Shown: positions 28,063 to 37,638, counted from the first letter of the stretch. The stretch is DNA of 40,547 nucleotides from Ornithinicoccus halotolerans (GCF_009602535.1 NZ_WIQI01000017.1:1-40547); one strand, 5' to 3'. A program made the numbers and translations. Notes: generated by a model not told the origin, from the letters alone.

Positions 28063-30738
28063 GTGGCAGGTAGTGGTCGCAAGCTGGTGATCGTGGAGTC
28101 GCCCGCCAAGGCGAGGAAGATCGGGGAGTACCTGGGCAAGGAGTACCAGGTCGACGCCAGCGTGGGGCACATCCGCGACCTGCCCAACCCCAGCGAGCTG
28201 CCGGCCGACATGAAGAAGGGCCCGTACGGGCGGTTCGCCATCGACGTCGAGCACGACTTCGAGCCGTACTACGTCGTCGACCCGGACAAGAAGAAGAAGG
28301 TGCGCGAGCTCAAGGCCGCCCTCAAGGAGTCCGACGAGCTGCTGCTCGCCACCGACGAGGACCGCGAGGGCGAGGCCATCGCCTGGCACCTGCTGGAGGT
28401 GCTGCAGCCGAAGGTGCCGGTCAGGCGGATGGTGTTCCACGAGATCACCCGGGAGGCGATCCAGCGGGCGGCCAACGACACCCGGGAGCTGGACACCCGG
28501 CTGGTGGACGCGCAGGAGACCCGCCGGGTCCTGGACCGGCTGTACGGCTACGAGGTGTCCCCGGTGCTGTGGCGCAAGGTCCGGCAGGGGCTCTCCGCCG
28601 GCCGGGTGCAGTCGGTCGCCACCCGCATGGTGGTCGAGCGGGAGCGGGAGCGGATGGCCTTCCGGGCCGCCGACTACTGGGACGTCGAGGGCGAGTTCGC
28701 CCCGGAGGGTAGCGGCGGGCAGGCCTTCACCGCCCGGCTCAGCACCGTCGACGGGGACAAGGTCGCCACCGGGCGGGACTTCGACGACCGGGGCGTGCTG
28801 CGCACCAGGGGCGCGCGGCACCTGGACGCGGCGGCCGCGACCGCGATCGCGGAGGGCACCCGCTCGGCCGCGGTGGCGGTCCGCTCGGTCACCGAGAAGC
28901 CCTACACCCGGCGGCCGTCGGCGCCGTTCACCACCTCCACGCTGCAGCAGGAGGCCTCCCGCAAGCTGCGGATGAACAGCCAGACCACGATGCGCACCGC
29001 GCAGCGGCTGTACGAGAACGGCTACATCACCTACATGCGGACCGACTCCACCACGCTGTCGCAGTCGGCGATCAGCGCGGCCCGGGGGCAGGCGCGGGAC
29101 CTGTACGGTGCCGACTTCATCCCGGACAGCCCCCGCAGCTACGGGTCCAAGTCCAAGAACGCCCAGGAGGCGCACGAGGCGGTCCGCCCGGCCGGTGACT
29201 CCTTCCGCACCCCCGCGCAGGTGGCCGGGGAGCTGCAGGGGCAGGAGTACGCCCTCTACGAGCTGATCTGGAAGCGCACCGTCGCCTCGCAGATGGCCGA
29301 CGCCAAGGGCTCCACCGCCACCGTCCGGCTGGTGGCCTCGCTGCCGGAGGGCCACGGTGCCGGCGAGGCCGAGTACAGCGCCTCCGGGACCGTCATCACC
29401 TTCCGCGGGTTCCTCGCCGCCTACGAAGAGGGACGCGACGAGGACCGGTACGGCAGCCGGGAGGACAGCGAGCGGCGGCTGCCGAAGCTGTCCGAGGGCG
29501 TGGTCCTGGACGTGCTCGCGGCCGACGCGCAGGGCCACCAGACCTCCCCGCCGGCGCGCTACACGGAGGCCACCCTGGTCAAGGCGCTGGAGGAGAAGGG
29601 CATCGGCCGGCCCTCGACCTACGCCGCGACGGTCGGCACCATCCAGGACCGCGGCTACGTGCACAGCCGTGGCACCGCCCTCGTGCCCACCTGGCTGGCG
29701 TTCGCGGTGACCCGGCTGCTGGAGGAGCACTTCTCCCGGCTGGTCGACTATGACTTCACGGCCTCCATGGAGGAGGACCTGGACCGGATCGCCCGGGGCG
29801 ACGAGCAACGGGTGGCCTGGCTGCACCGGTTCTACTTCGGCTCCGAGGCCACCGACGCCGAGGGGCTGCGCCACCTGGTCGAGGACCTGGGCGACATCGA
29901 CGCCAAGGGGGTCTCCACGGTCGACATCGGTGACGGGATCGTCGTCCGGGTCGGCCGCTACGGCCCCTACGTCGAGGACACCACGCAGGGCCAGGAGGAG
30001 GGCTCGCCCCGCCGCCGCGCCACCGTCCCGGACGAGATCGCCCCCGACGAGATGACGCCGGAGAAGGGCCGGGAGCTGCTGGCCCAGGCCGCCGAGGACG
30101 GCCGGGTGCTCGGGCAGGACCCGGACACCGGACGCGACATCATCGCCCGGAGCGGTCGGTTCGGCCCCTACGTCACCGAGGTGATCGAGGACGAGGAAGG
30201 CACCAAGAAGAAGCCCAAGCCGCGCACCGCCAGCCTGTTCGCCGACATGGACCTGGCCACGATCGACCTGGAGACCGCGCTGCGGCTGCTGAGCCTGCCA
30301 CGCGTCGTCGGCACCGACCCCGAGACGGGGGAGGAGATCACCGCCCAGAACGGCCGTTACGGGCCGTACCTGAAGAAGGGCAGCGACTCCCGGTCGCTCA
30401 GCTCCGAGCAGCAGCTCTTCGACATCAGCCTCGAGGAGGCGCTGGCCATCTACGCCCAGCCCAAGCAGCGGGGCCGCCGGGCGGCCGCGCCCCCGCTGAA
30501 GGAGCTGGGGGAGGACCCGATCTCAGGCAAGCCGGTCGTGGTCAAGGACGGCCGGTTCGGTCCCTACGTCACCGACGGCGAGACCAACGCCACGCTGCGC
30601 AAGGGCGACGACCCGGAGGCGATCGCCCCGGAGCGGGGCTATGAGCTGCTGGCCGAGAAGCGCGCCAAGGGGCCGACCACCCGCAAGCGGTCCAGCACCC
30701 GCAAGAGCGGGGCGAAGGGCACCAAGGCCCGGCGCTAG
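28063..30738 (+). CDS. topA: DNA topoisomerase I
   Basis: 891 residues from GTG 28063, with an AGGGAG site upstream. It relaxes negative supercoils. The Toprim domain at the start has VIVESPAKARKIGEYLG and the metal motif ATDEDREGEAIAWHLLE. The active-site Tyr is Tyr324 in NGYITYMRTDSTTLS. After the core come four short repeats of the G-R-[YF]-G-P-Y type (GRYGPYVED, GRFGPYVTE, GRYGPYLKK, GRFGPYVTD), the actinobacterial replacement for zinc ribbons, and a Lys/Arg-rich tail. Its stop and that of the convergent gamma-lyase share the bases CTAG. Confidence 0.97.
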   Translation: MAGSGRKLVIVESPAKARKIGEYLGKEYQVDASVGHIRDLPNPSELPADMKKGPYGRFAIDVEHDFEPYYVVDPDKKKKVRELKAALKESDELLLATDEDREGEAIAWHLLEVLQPKVPVRRMVFHEITREAIQRAANDTRELDTRLVDAQETRRVLDRLYGYEVSPVLWRKVRQGLSAGRVQSVATRMVVERERERMAFRAADYWDVEGEFAPEGSGGQAFTARLSTVDGDKVATGRDFDDRGVLRTRGARHLDAAAATAIAEGTRSAAVAVRSVTEKPYTRRPSAPFTTSTLQQEASRKLRMNSQTTMRTAQRLYENGYITYMRTDSTTLSQSAISAARGQARDLYGADFIPDSPRSYGSKSKNAQEAHEAVRPAGDSFRTPAQVAGELQGQEYALYELIWKRTVASQMADAKGSTATVRLVASLPEGHGAGEAEYSASGTVITFRGFLAAYEEGRDEDRYGSREDSERRLPKLSEGVVLDVLAADAQGHQTSPPARYTEATLVKALEEKGIGRPSTYAATVGTIQDRGYVHSRGTALVPTWLAFAVTRLLEEHFSRLVDYDFTASMEEDLDRIARGDEQRVAWLHRFYFGSEATDAEGLRHLVEDLGDIDAKGVSTVDIGDGIVVRVGRYGPYVEDTTQGQEEGSPRRRATVPDEIAPDEMTPEKGRELLAQAAEDGRVLGQDPDTGRDIIARSGRFGPYVTEVIEDEEGTKKKPKPRTASLFADMDLATIDLETALRLLSLPRVVGTDPETGEEITAQNGRYGPYLKKGSDSRSLSSEQQLFDISLEEALAIYAQPKQRGRRAAAPPLKELGEDPISGKPVVVKDGRFGPYVTDGETNATLRKGDDPEAIAPERGYELLAEKRAKGPTTRKRSSTRKSGAKGTKARR

Positions 30739-31937
30739 TCGAGCGCCGCGAGCGCGGTGGCCAGGTCGTCGACCACGTCGGCCGGGTCCTCCAGGCCGAC
30801 CGACAGCCGCAGCACCGACGCCGCGGGGCGGGCCTCCGGGGCGACCGGACGGTGGGTCAGCGACGCCGGGTGCTGGATCAGGGTGTCCACGCCGCCGAGC
30901 GAGACCGCGTGGGTGACCAGCCGGGTGGAGCGGGCCACGGTCGCGGCCGCGGCATAGCTGCCCACGTCGAAGGCGAGCACGGCGCCGGTCCCCGCCAGCT
31001 GGGTGCCGACCAGGCCGCGCGGGTCGGTGCCCGGCAGCCCGGGGTAGTGGACGGCGCTGACCCGTGGGTGCCGCTGCAGCCAGTGGGCGACCACCTGCGC
31101 GTGGTCGGACTGGGCGCGGACCCGGACCGGGAGGGTCTGCAGGCCGCGGTGAGTCTGGTAGGCCGCCAGCGGGTGCAGCAGCCCGCCGGTCAGCGCGCGG
31201 ACGCCGCGCACCCGGGTCGCCCACTCGCCGTCGGTGGCGACCAGGCCGGCCATCACGTCGCCGTGCCCGCCGAGGAACTTGGTGGCCGAGTGCAGCACCA
31301 GCCGGGCGCCGTGCTCGGCCGGCCGCTGCAGCACCGGGGTCGCGAAGGTGTTGTCGACCAGCACCGGCACGCTCCCGGCCTGCTCGGCCACGGCGGCGAT
31401 GTCGACCAGCTGCAGGGTCGGGTTGGCCGGGGTCTCCAGCACGACCAGGCCGGTGTCCGGCTGCAGCGCGCCCGCGACCTCATCGGGCTCCGCCCAGCTG
31501 ACACGGGTGCCGAGCAGGCCGGTGGCCAGCACGTGGTCGGTGCCGCCGTAGAGCGGGCGGACGGCCACGACGTGGGGCCGGCCGGCGGCGACGGCGGCGA
31601 GCAGGGTCGCCGACAGCGCCGCCATGCCCGAGCCGAACGCGACCGCCTCGTCGGTGCCCTCCAGCCCGGCGACGGCGCGCTCCAGCCGGGCGACGGTGGG
31701 GTTCCACAGCCGCTGGTAGACCGGGCTGTCCCCCTCCACGAGCGTCCCGCCGGTAGCGAGGCGCTCGTAGGCGTCGCCGCCGGCCTCGACGTCGGGCAGC
31801 GGGTAGGTCGTCGACAGGTCGATGGGCGGCACGTGGACGCCACTGGCGGCCAGGTCCTCCCGGGCTGCGTGGACCGCGACGGTGTCGGGTCGCGCCGCCA
31901 TCCGCCGGTCGGTGCTCAGGCGGGTCTCGGTGCTCAT
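30735..31937 (-). CDS. PLP-dependent Cys/Met-metabolism gamma-lyase or gamma-synthase
   Basis: 400 residues from ATG 31937; upstream in-frame extension is rejected. It is a fold-type I PLP enzyme of the cystathionine gamma-lyase/synthase and methionine gamma-lyase group. The segment PVYQRLWNPTVARLERAVAGLEG, the cofactor contacts FGSGMAALSA and VDNTFATPVLQRP, and the Schiff-base Lys220 in LVLHSATKFLGGHGDVMAG are all visible. The exact reaction (elimination or replacement, cystathionine or methionine) cannot be settled by eye. The divergent Lrp/AsnC gene resembles the MdeA/MdeR arrangement, where an Lrp-type activator controls methionine gamma-lyase, and so mildly favours a catabolic lyase. Confidence 0.88.
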   Translation of the reverse strand: MSTETRLSTDRRMAARPDTVAVHAAREDLAASGVHVPPIDLSTTYPLPDVEAGGDAYERLATGGTLVEGDSPVYQRLWNPTVARLERAVAGLEGTDEAVAFGSGMAALSATLLAAVAAGRPHVVAVRPLYGGTDHVLATGLLGTRVSWAEPDEVAGALQPDTGLVVLETPANPTLQLVDIAAVAEQAGSVPVLVDNTFATPVLQRPAEHGARLVLHSATKFLGGHGDVMAGLVATDGEWATRVRGVRALTGGLLHPLAAYQTHRGLQTLPVRVRAQSDHAQVVAHWLQRHPRVSAVHYPGLPGTDPRGLVGTQLAGTGAVLAFDVGSYAAAATVARSTRLVTHAVSLGGVDTLIQHPASLTHRPVAPEARPAASVLRLSVGLEDPADVVDDLATALAALD

Positions 31938-32099
31938 CTGCTGCTCCCACGCTCGCGGCGGGGGACCACGCCGTCCCCCGGCTCGTGCTGGCCACTCTAT
32001 GAAGAAGATGCGTACAGCGGTCAAGCCAAGCGCATGATCAGCGGTGTATGACGCCGACACGCGGCGGATCGCCGTTGGCACGGGCGGTAGGGTGAGGTC
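31938..32099. promoter_or_regulatory. Divergent promoter region of gamma-lyase and Lrp genes
   Basis: 162 bp. On the minus strand TTGACC (32029-32034 region) with a -10-like CATAGA about 17 bases on could drive the lyase. The motif CAGCGGT occurs twice on the plus strand (around 32004 and 32039), possible half-sites for the Lrp protein. The assignment is by position and weak motifs only. Confidence 0.35.
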
Positions 32100-32588
32100 A
32101 TGGCGAAGGTCGTGCCGGGGGAGCCCGCCCCGCTGGACGAGACCGACCGCAGGCTGGTGCGACTGCTGGTCGATGACGGGCGGATGTCCAACGCCGCCCT
32201 GGCCAGGGCCGTGGGCATCGCCGAGTCCACCTGCCTGGTCCGGGTGCGCTCGCTGCGCGAGCGCGGCGTGGTCCGGGGCATCCACGCCGACCTGGACCCG
32301 GCGGCTGTGGGACGGCCGGTGCAGGCGATGATCGCCGTGCGGTTCGGCGGCCACCGCCGCAGCCACTTCGAGGCGTTCCGTGAGGAGGTGCCGCACCTTC
32401 CCGGCGTGCTGGCGGCCTACCACGTCAGCGGCGCCACCGACTACCTGGTCCACGTCGCAGCCGACTCCGCGGACGCGTTGCGCGACTTCGTGCTGGACCA
32501 CCTGACCAACCGACCGGGCGTCCTGCACGCCGAGACCTCGCTGATCTTCGACGCGCTGCGCGGGGACGGGCTGCTCCCCAGGGAGTGA
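32100..32588 (+). CDS. Lrp/AsnC-family transcriptional regulator
   Basis: 162 residues. The N-terminal winged helix (LDETDRRLVRLLVDDGRMSN, then AALARAVGIAESTCLVRVRS, LRERGVVRGIHADLD) and the C-terminal RAM ligand-binding domain (VRFGGHRRSHFEAFREEV, PGVLAAYHVSGATDYLVHVA, LTNRPGVLHAETSLIFD) are both complete. Lrp proteins form octamer rings and respond to amino acids. It is transcribed divergently from the gamma-lyase and probably controls it in response to methionine, cysteine or a product. The next gene begins four bases after its stop. Confidence 0.93.
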   Translation: MAKVVPGEPAPLDETDRRLVRLLVDDGRMSNAALARAVGIAESTCLVRVRSLRERGVVRGIHADLDPAAVGRPVQAMIAVRFGGHRRSHFEAFREEVPHLPGVLAAYHVSGATDYLVHVAADSADALRDFVLDHLTNRPGVLHAETSLIFDALRGDGLLPRE

Positions 32589-32592
32589 GCAC

Positions 32593-34128
32593 ATGGCAGG
32601 GGGACAGCGGAACCCGACGAGAGCCCGGATCCGGGTGCACCCGCCGGTCGTGCGGGAAAGCCGGGTGGACTTCTCGTGGGAGCAGGACATCGAGAACCAC
32701 TACCAGCGGCGCAACCGATGGTACGTCGACTACCACGGGGTGCCGCTGGCGACGATGGACCGGCGGGTGCTCTACGAGGTGCTGCTGAGCCTGCAGCTGC
32801 CGATGTGGGCCGTCCAGGCGCGGCAGGTGGTCGTGGAGCTGCCAGAGCCGGTGCCGGCGCTCACCCGGGAGTTCTGGCCGGCCTACCACGGACTGCAGCG
32901 GCTGCGGGTGGAGTCGCCCGAGGGGGCGCCGGCACGGGTCACGCTGCGGCGCACCGGGCGCCGGGACCGGACCGTGGCCGTGAGCTTCGGTGGAGGCAAG
33001 GACAGCACGCTCGCCCACCGCGCGCTGCTGGAGCGGCGGCCGTCGCGGGAGGTGCTGCTGCTGCACCTGGTGCAGCTGTTCGCCGGCGACCGCACTACCC
33101 GGGAGCGCGCCACCCGGCGCAGCAGGCGCACCGTCCTCCGACCGGTCCGGCTGCAGACTCGCAGCCCGATCCAGCTGGTGACCACCGACTACATGGCCGC
33201 CCTGCGGCGGGACCGGTATGGGCCTCGACCGCACGTGAACCTGTACGTCCCGGCCATGCTGCCCGCGCTGGTCCACCACGGCGTGCACCAGGTGGTGTTC
33301 TCCCGCACCGCCATGGGCTACCAGGTGCGCTACCGCGACGACGGGACGGCCTCATACCGGAACTGGCTGGGCCGACCGGAGCAGCTGCGGTACCTGGACG
33401 CCTACCTGGCCCATGTCCTCGGCTGGCCGCTGCACGCCGAGAGCACCCACCGCGGGATCAACGAGTACGTCTCGTTCGGCACGGTGCTCCGGCAGTACCC
33501 GCGGGCCTCCCGCCGGATGGTGATGTGCACCCGCACCCTGGACACCCGCCGGTTCTGCCTCGAGTGCTCCAAGTGCCTGGAGTTCGCGCTCATGGGCCTC
33601 TCGCTCGGGCACGTGGCGCCCGACCTGGACTACGACGCCCTGCTGACCCACCCCCGGGTCACGGCGCTGGCCGAGCAGGCGCGCGCGCTGGGGGGCCGCA
33701 CCGCCTGGCACGGCGCCGGCCCGTACCAGGAGCAGACCGGCACCGGCACCCACTTCGCGACCTGGTGCCACGCGCTGCACCTGCTGGAGCCGGCGCGGCT
33801 GGACGGCCGGGTGGGCGCGGGCGCGGCGGCGAACCTGCGGGCGCTCAAGGACGCCTGGGGGCAGGTACCGTTCCCGGCGGTCGAGCGGCTGGACTCCCGT
33901 GCGGTCGCGGCCGCCGGCCCGCTCGGTCGTGAGGTTGCCGGGGTCGCCGGGCGGCACTTCCCGGTCGTCGACATGGCGGGCGACGCCCGGGAGCACCTGC
34001 AGCTCGACGGCGACGAGGCGGTGCCGCTGGACCACGAGGCGGTGATGCCGACGCCCTGGCTGGACGCCTGGGCGCGCCGGTGGGGGGTGGCCGTGGACGG
34101 CACGGAGCCCGTCAGCGGCGTGACCTAG
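32593..34128 (+). CDS. Uncharacterised PP-loop ATPase with CxxCxxC motif, MurL-like layout
   Basis: 511 residues from ATG 32593, four bases after the Lrp stop. The PP-loop VAVSFGGGKDSTLAHRALL (Ser131 to Ser138) marks an N-type ATP-pyrophosphatase, which adenylates its substrate and releases PPi. Later come PHVNLYVPAMLPALVHHGVH, then INEYVSFGTVLRQYP, and a metal-type cluster RFCLECSKCLEFALMG (Cys322, Cys325, Cys328). The order (N-terminal domain, SGGKDS loop, His-rich helix, CxxCxxC) recalls MurL, the UDP-MurNAc-L-Ala-L-Glu epimerase, which uses ATP and gives AMP and PPi. Conservation outside the motifs is too uncertain for more than a lead. The C-terminal 170 residues are unrecognised. Confidence 0.7.
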   Translation: MAGGQRNPTRARIRVHPPVVRESRVDFSWEQDIENHYQRRNRWYVDYHGVPLATMDRRVLYEVLLSLQLPMWAVQARQVVVELPEPVPALTREFWPAYHGLQRLRVESPEGAPARVTLRRTGRRDRTVAVSFGGGKDSTLAHRALLERRPSREVLLLHLVQLFAGDRTTRERATRRSRRTVLRPVRLQTRSPIQLVTTDYMAALRRDRYGPRPHVNLYVPAMLPALVHHGVHQVVFSRTAMGYQVRYRDDGTASYRNWLGRPEQLRYLDAYLAHVLGWPLHAESTHRGINEYVSFGTVLRQYPRASRRMVMCTRTLDTRRFCLECSKCLEFALMGLSLGHVAPDLDYDALLTHPRVTALAEQARALGGRTAWHGAGPYQEQTGTGTHFATWCHALHLLEPARLDGRVGAGAAANLRALKDAWGQVPFPAVERLDSRAVAAAGPLGREVAGVAGRHFPVVDMAGDAREHLQLDGDEAVPLDHEAVMPTPWLDAWARRWGVAVDGTEPVSGVT

Positions 34129-34137
34129 GCTCGGGGC

Positions 34138-34809
34138 GTGCTCCCGCCGCTGACCGCCCACGCCCCGCCCGCGCGGGGGCTGTTCGTCGCCTTCGAGGGC
34201 GGCGACGGCGCGGGCAAGTCCACCCAGGCGCGGCTGGTGGCCCAGGCCCTGCAGGGCCGCGGCCTGCGCGTCGTGACCACCCGCGAGCCCGGTGGGACCA
34301 CGGTCGGGGCGGCGATCCGAGAAGTGCTGCTGCACGGGGAGCACGTCGCCCCCCGCGCCGAGGCGCTGCTGTTCGCCGCCGACCGCGCCCACCACGCTGC
34401 CACGGTGGTGCGGCCGGCGCTCGCGGCGGGCGCCGTCGTGCTCTGTGACCGGTTCATGGACTCCTCGGTGGCCTACCAGGGCGCGGCGCGCGGGCTCGCT
34501 CACGCGGAGGTCCGGCAGTTGTCGCTGTGGGCCACCGAAGGGCTGGTGCCGCACCTGACCGTCGTGCTCGACGTCGACGCCGCCAGCGCGGTCGCCCGCC
34601 GCGGGAAGGAGCCGGACCGGCTGGAGCGGGAGAGCCTGGACTTCCACGAGCGGGTCCGCGCCGGTTTCCTCGCCCTCGCCGAGGCCGACCCCGGCCGCTA
34701 CCTGGTGCTGGAGGCGACCCGTCCGCCGCGACAGCTGGCCGAGGCGGTCCTGGCCGCGCTCGAGCCGCAGCTGGCACAGGTCGCGGCCGACCAGGGAGCA
34801 GCCTCGTGA
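34138..34809 (+). CDS. tmk: Thymidylate kinase
   Basis: 223 residues from GTG 34138. It phosphorylates dTMP to dTDP. The P-loop FEGGDGAGKSTQARLVAQAL, the substrate motif TTREPGGTTVG, the DR-Y-like segment LCDRFMDSSVAYQGAARGL, and the lid RRGKEPDRLERESLDFHERV are all typical. The TREPGGT and DRF motifs make the assignment secure. holB begins inside its stop codon, a common arrangement in actinobacteria. Confidence 0.95.
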   Translation: MLPPLTAHAPPARGLFVAFEGGDGAGKSTQARLVAQALQGRGLRVVTTREPGGTTVGAAIREVLLHGEHVAPRAEALLFAADRAHHAATVVRPALAAGAVVLCDRFMDSSVAYQGAARGLAHAEVRQLSLWATEGLVPHLTVVLDVDAASAVARRGKEPDRLERESLDFHERVRAGFLALAEADPGRYLVLEATRPPRQLAEAVLAALEPQLAQVAADQGAAS

Positions 34810-36005
34810 GCGGACCCGGAGTGTTCGCCCGGCTCGTCGGGCAGGAGCCGGTCGCGGCCGAGCTGGCGCGCGCTGCGAGCCGCCCGCGGTCGATGACCCA
34901 CGCCTGGCTGTTCACCGGGCCGCCGGGGTCGGGCCGGTCGGTCGCGGCCCGGGCGTTCGCGGCCGCGCTGCAGTGCGAGCGGGAGGACCGGCGCGGCTGC
35001 GGCGAGTGCCCGCGCTGCCGGCAGGTGCTCGGCGGCAGCCACCCGGACCTCACCCTGGTCGCGACGGAGACGACGTTCCTGCAGGTCAGAGAGGCCCGCG
35101 AGCTGGCGCTGGCCTCCCAGGCCCGCCCCACCGTGGGGCCGTGGCGGGTCATCCTGGTCGAGGACGCCGACCGGCTCACCGAGAAGGCGGCCGACGCGCT
35201 GCTGAAGGCGCTGGAGGAGCCACCGCCGCGGACGGTGTGGCTGCTGTGCGCACCCTCCTGGGAGGACCTCATCGTCACCATCCGCTCGCGGTGCCGGCAC
35301 GTGCAGCTGCGCACGCCACCGGTGGACGCGGTCGTGCGGCTGCTCCAGAGTGACGGGGTGGACCCCCCGCTGGCGCACTACGCCGCCCGGGCGGCGCAGA
35401 GCCACATCGGCATCGCCCGGCGGCTGGCCACCGACGAGTCCGAGCGGGCCCGCCGCCGAGAGCTGACCTCGATGCCGCTGCGGCTGACCGGGCTGGGGGA
35501 GGCGTTGGCGGCCGCGGCCGAGGTCGAGGAGACCAGCAAGGAGTCCTCCGGCACGCAGTCGGAGGAGGACGCGACCCGGCGCCGCCGGGAGCTGCTGGTG
35601 CAGCTGGGCGCCGACCCCGATGCCCGGACCCAGCCACCGTCGGTGCGGGCACACCTGCGGCAGCTGGAGGAGGACGGCAAGCGACGGGCCCGGCGGCGCC
35701 AGCACGACGCGCTCGACGCGGCGCTGGGGACGCTGGCCTCGGTCTACCGCGACGCGCTGGTGCTGAGCACCGGCGCCGAGGTGGAGCCGGTCAACGCCAC
35801 CGAGCTGGAGCAGGTGCGCCAGTTGACGCGGACGCTCCCGCCGGAGTGGTTGCTGCAGGCGCTGGACACCATCGGGCTCGCCCGGCAGCGGCTGGAGGCC
35901 AACGGCACGCCGTTGCTGGTGCTGGAGGCGATGATGATTGGCTTGGTGCTGCCGGGTGCAGGGCCCGGGCAGCAGGTGCGTCGACGCGAGAGGACAGCAC
36001 GGTGA
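34806..36005 (+). CDS. holB: DNA polymerase III subunit delta-prime
   Basis: GTG 34806 overlaps the tmk stop and gives 399 residues. It is part of the clamp loader. HAWLFTGPPGSGRSVAARAF is the Walker A region. CEREDRRGCGECPRCRQ holds the four cysteines of the zinc module. VILVEDADRLTEKAADALLK, then ALEEPPPRTVWLLCAP, and IRSRCRHVQLRTP are the DnaX/HolB-type motifs (sensor 1 and the SRC motif). The C-terminal helical part is complete. An upstream-extended frame from 34527 overlaps tmk and is rejected. Confidence 0.93.
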   Translation: MSGPGVFARLVGQEPVAAELARAASRPRSMTHAWLFTGPPGSGRSVAARAFAAALQCEREDRRGCGECPRCRQVLGGSHPDLTLVATETTFLQVREARELALASQARPTVGPWRVILVEDADRLTEKAADALLKALEEPPPRTVWLLCAPSWEDLIVTIRSRCRHVQLRTPPVDAVVRLLQSDGVDPPLAHYAARAAQSHIGIARRLATDESERARRRELTSMPLRLTGLGEALAAAAEVEETSKESSGTQSEEDATRRRRELLVQLGADPDARTQPPSVRAHLRQLEEDGKRRARRRQHDALDAALGTLASVYRDALVLSTGAEVEPVNATELEQVRQLTRTLPPEWLLQALDTIGLARQRLEANGTPLLVLEAMMIGLVLPGAGPGQQVRRRERTAR

Positions 36006-37582
36006 CACAGGCACGAGCCGGCGCGGCCGGCGGCCCCTGGCGGCGGGTGGCCGCCGTGCTCGCTCTCACCGGCCTGGTCGCCGCCGGATGCTCGGGTGCC
36101 CCCGAGACCGAGCCCGCGGGGGATGCCGGGGATACCGCAGGCGGCCAGGCCACCGGCGAGCAGGACACGGCGGACCCGACCGAGGCCGCGCCCGAGGGCC
36201 TGGACCGCTACTACAGCCAGCAGGTGCAGTGGAGCGGCTGCGAGGACTTCGAGTGCGCCCAGGTCGAGGTGCCGCTGGACTACGGCGAGCCCGACGGCAA
36301 GACCATCCAGCTGCAGCTGCTCCGGGTGCCGGCCACGGGCGACCGGATCGGCTCGCTGCTCATCAACCCCGGTGGTCCGGGCGTCTCCGGGGTCGACTAC
36401 GCGCGCAGTGCCGACATGGCCTTCGGTGAGCCGGTGCGGCGGTCCTACGACATCGTCGGGTTCGACCCGAGGGGCGTGGGTGACTCGGCGCCCATCAGCT
36501 GCGTTGACGGCCCTCAGCTGGACGAGCTGCTCGGCGCCGACCCCACCCCCGAGACCACCGAGGAGAGGGCGGAGGCCGAGCAGGTGGCGCGGCAGTTCGC
36601 GCAGGCCTGCCAGCAGAACGTCGGCGCGCTGCTGGCGAACGTCTCCACCGTCGAGGCCGCCCGCGACCTGGACATCGTCCGCGCGGCGCTCGGGGAGGAG
36701 AAGCTCGACTACCTCGGGTCCTCCTACGGCACCTACCTGGGCACCACCTATGCCGAGCTGTTCCCGGACCGGGTGGGCCGGATGGTGCTGGACGGGGCGA
36801 TCGACCCGACGCTGGACGCCGTCGAGCTCAGCCTGGGCCAGGCCGAGGGGTTCGAGCGCGCCACCCGCGCCTACCTGGAGGACTGCGTGGAGTCCGGCGA
36901 CTGCCCGCTGGGGGAGGACGTGGAGAGCGCCCGCCAGCGGATCGTCCAGTTCCTGGAGGGGCTGGACCGGCAGCCGCTGCCAGTCGAGGGCGACGTCGTC
37001 ACCGAGCTCACCGAGGGCTGGGGCATGCTCGGCATCATCGTCGCGATGTACGACCAAGCCGGCTGGCCGCTGCTCAGCCGGGCGCTGGAGCAGGCCTTCG
37101 ACGGCGACGGCACCATGCTGATGTACCTGGCCAACGTCTACGCCAGCCGGGAGAGCGACGGCACCTACACCAGCAACACCATGCAGGCCATCTACGCGGT
37201 CAACTGCCTGGACCGGCCGCGGCAGCCGGAGCTGAACGACCCCGAGGTGCTGGAGCGCTTCGAGGAGGTCAGCCCCACGTGGGGCCGGTACCTGGGCGGC
37301 GAGGGCGGGGTGTGCTCGCACTGGCCGGTCGAGCCGCAGGAGCGGCTGGAGGAGTTCAACGCCGAGGGCGCCGCCCCGATCCTCGTCGTCGGCACCACCG
37401 GCGACCCCGCGACCCCGCACGAGTGGGCGGTCAGCCTCGCCGACATCCTCGACTCGGGGGTGCTCCTCTCCTACGAGGGCGAAGGCCACACCGCCTACGG
37501 CCGCTCCAACGACTGCGTCGACGACATCGTGCACGGCTACCTGCTGGAGGGCGCCGTCCCTGACGACGGCACCACCTGCTGA
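36002..37582 (+). CDS. Secreted alpha/beta-hydrolase lipoprotein (TAP-like peptidase)
   Basis: GTG 36002 overlaps the holB stop and gives 526 residues. A lipoprotein signal ends at LVAAGCSG (lipid-anchored Cys30), followed by an acidic, Thr/Glu-rich spacer. The hydrolase shows LLINPGGPGVSGVDYA (oxyanion region), IVGFDPRGVGDSAP, the nucleophile Ser241 in YLGSSYGTYLGTTYAELFP, and the C-terminal acid and base in VGTTGDPATPHEWA and YEGEGHTAYG. This matches the tripeptidyl-aminopeptidase-like exported hydrolases of actinomycetes, which often sit next to holB. It is likely anchored on the outer face of the membrane. The substrate is unproven. Confidence 0.92.
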   Translation: MTQARAGAAGGPWRRVAAVLALTGLVAAGCSGAPETEPAGDAGDTAGGQATGEQDTADPTEAAPEGLDRYYSQQVQWSGCEDFECAQVEVPLDYGEPDGKTIQLQLLRVPATGDRIGSLLINPGGPGVSGVDYARSADMAFGEPVRRSYDIVGFDPRGVGDSAPISCVDGPQLDELLGADPTPETTEERAEAEQVARQFAQACQQNVGALLANVSTVEAARDLDIVRAALGEEKLDYLGSSYGTYLGTTYAELFPDRVGRMVLDGAIDPTLDAVELSLGQAEGFERATRAYLEDCVESGDCPLGEDVESARQRIVQFLEGLDRQPLPVEGDVVTELTEGWGMLGIIVAMYDQAGWPLLSRALEQAFDGDGTMLMYLANVYASRESDGTYTSNTMQAIYAVNCLDRPRQPELNDPEVLERFEEVSPTWGRYLGGEGGVCSHWPVEPQERLEEFNAEGAAPILVVGTTGDPATPHEWAVSLADILDSGVLLSYEGEGHTAYGRSNDCVDDIVHGYLLEGAVPDDGTTC

Positions 37583-37638
37583 GCCCCGTGACCGATTCGG
37601 TCCCGCGACACCAGGTCGGCTATCCTCGTCCGCGGCGC

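Noticed and set aside
27427-29874. Open frame of 815 codons antisense to topA and the methyltransferase
   Set aside because: Antisense artefact of strong third-position G/C in two well-supported genes.
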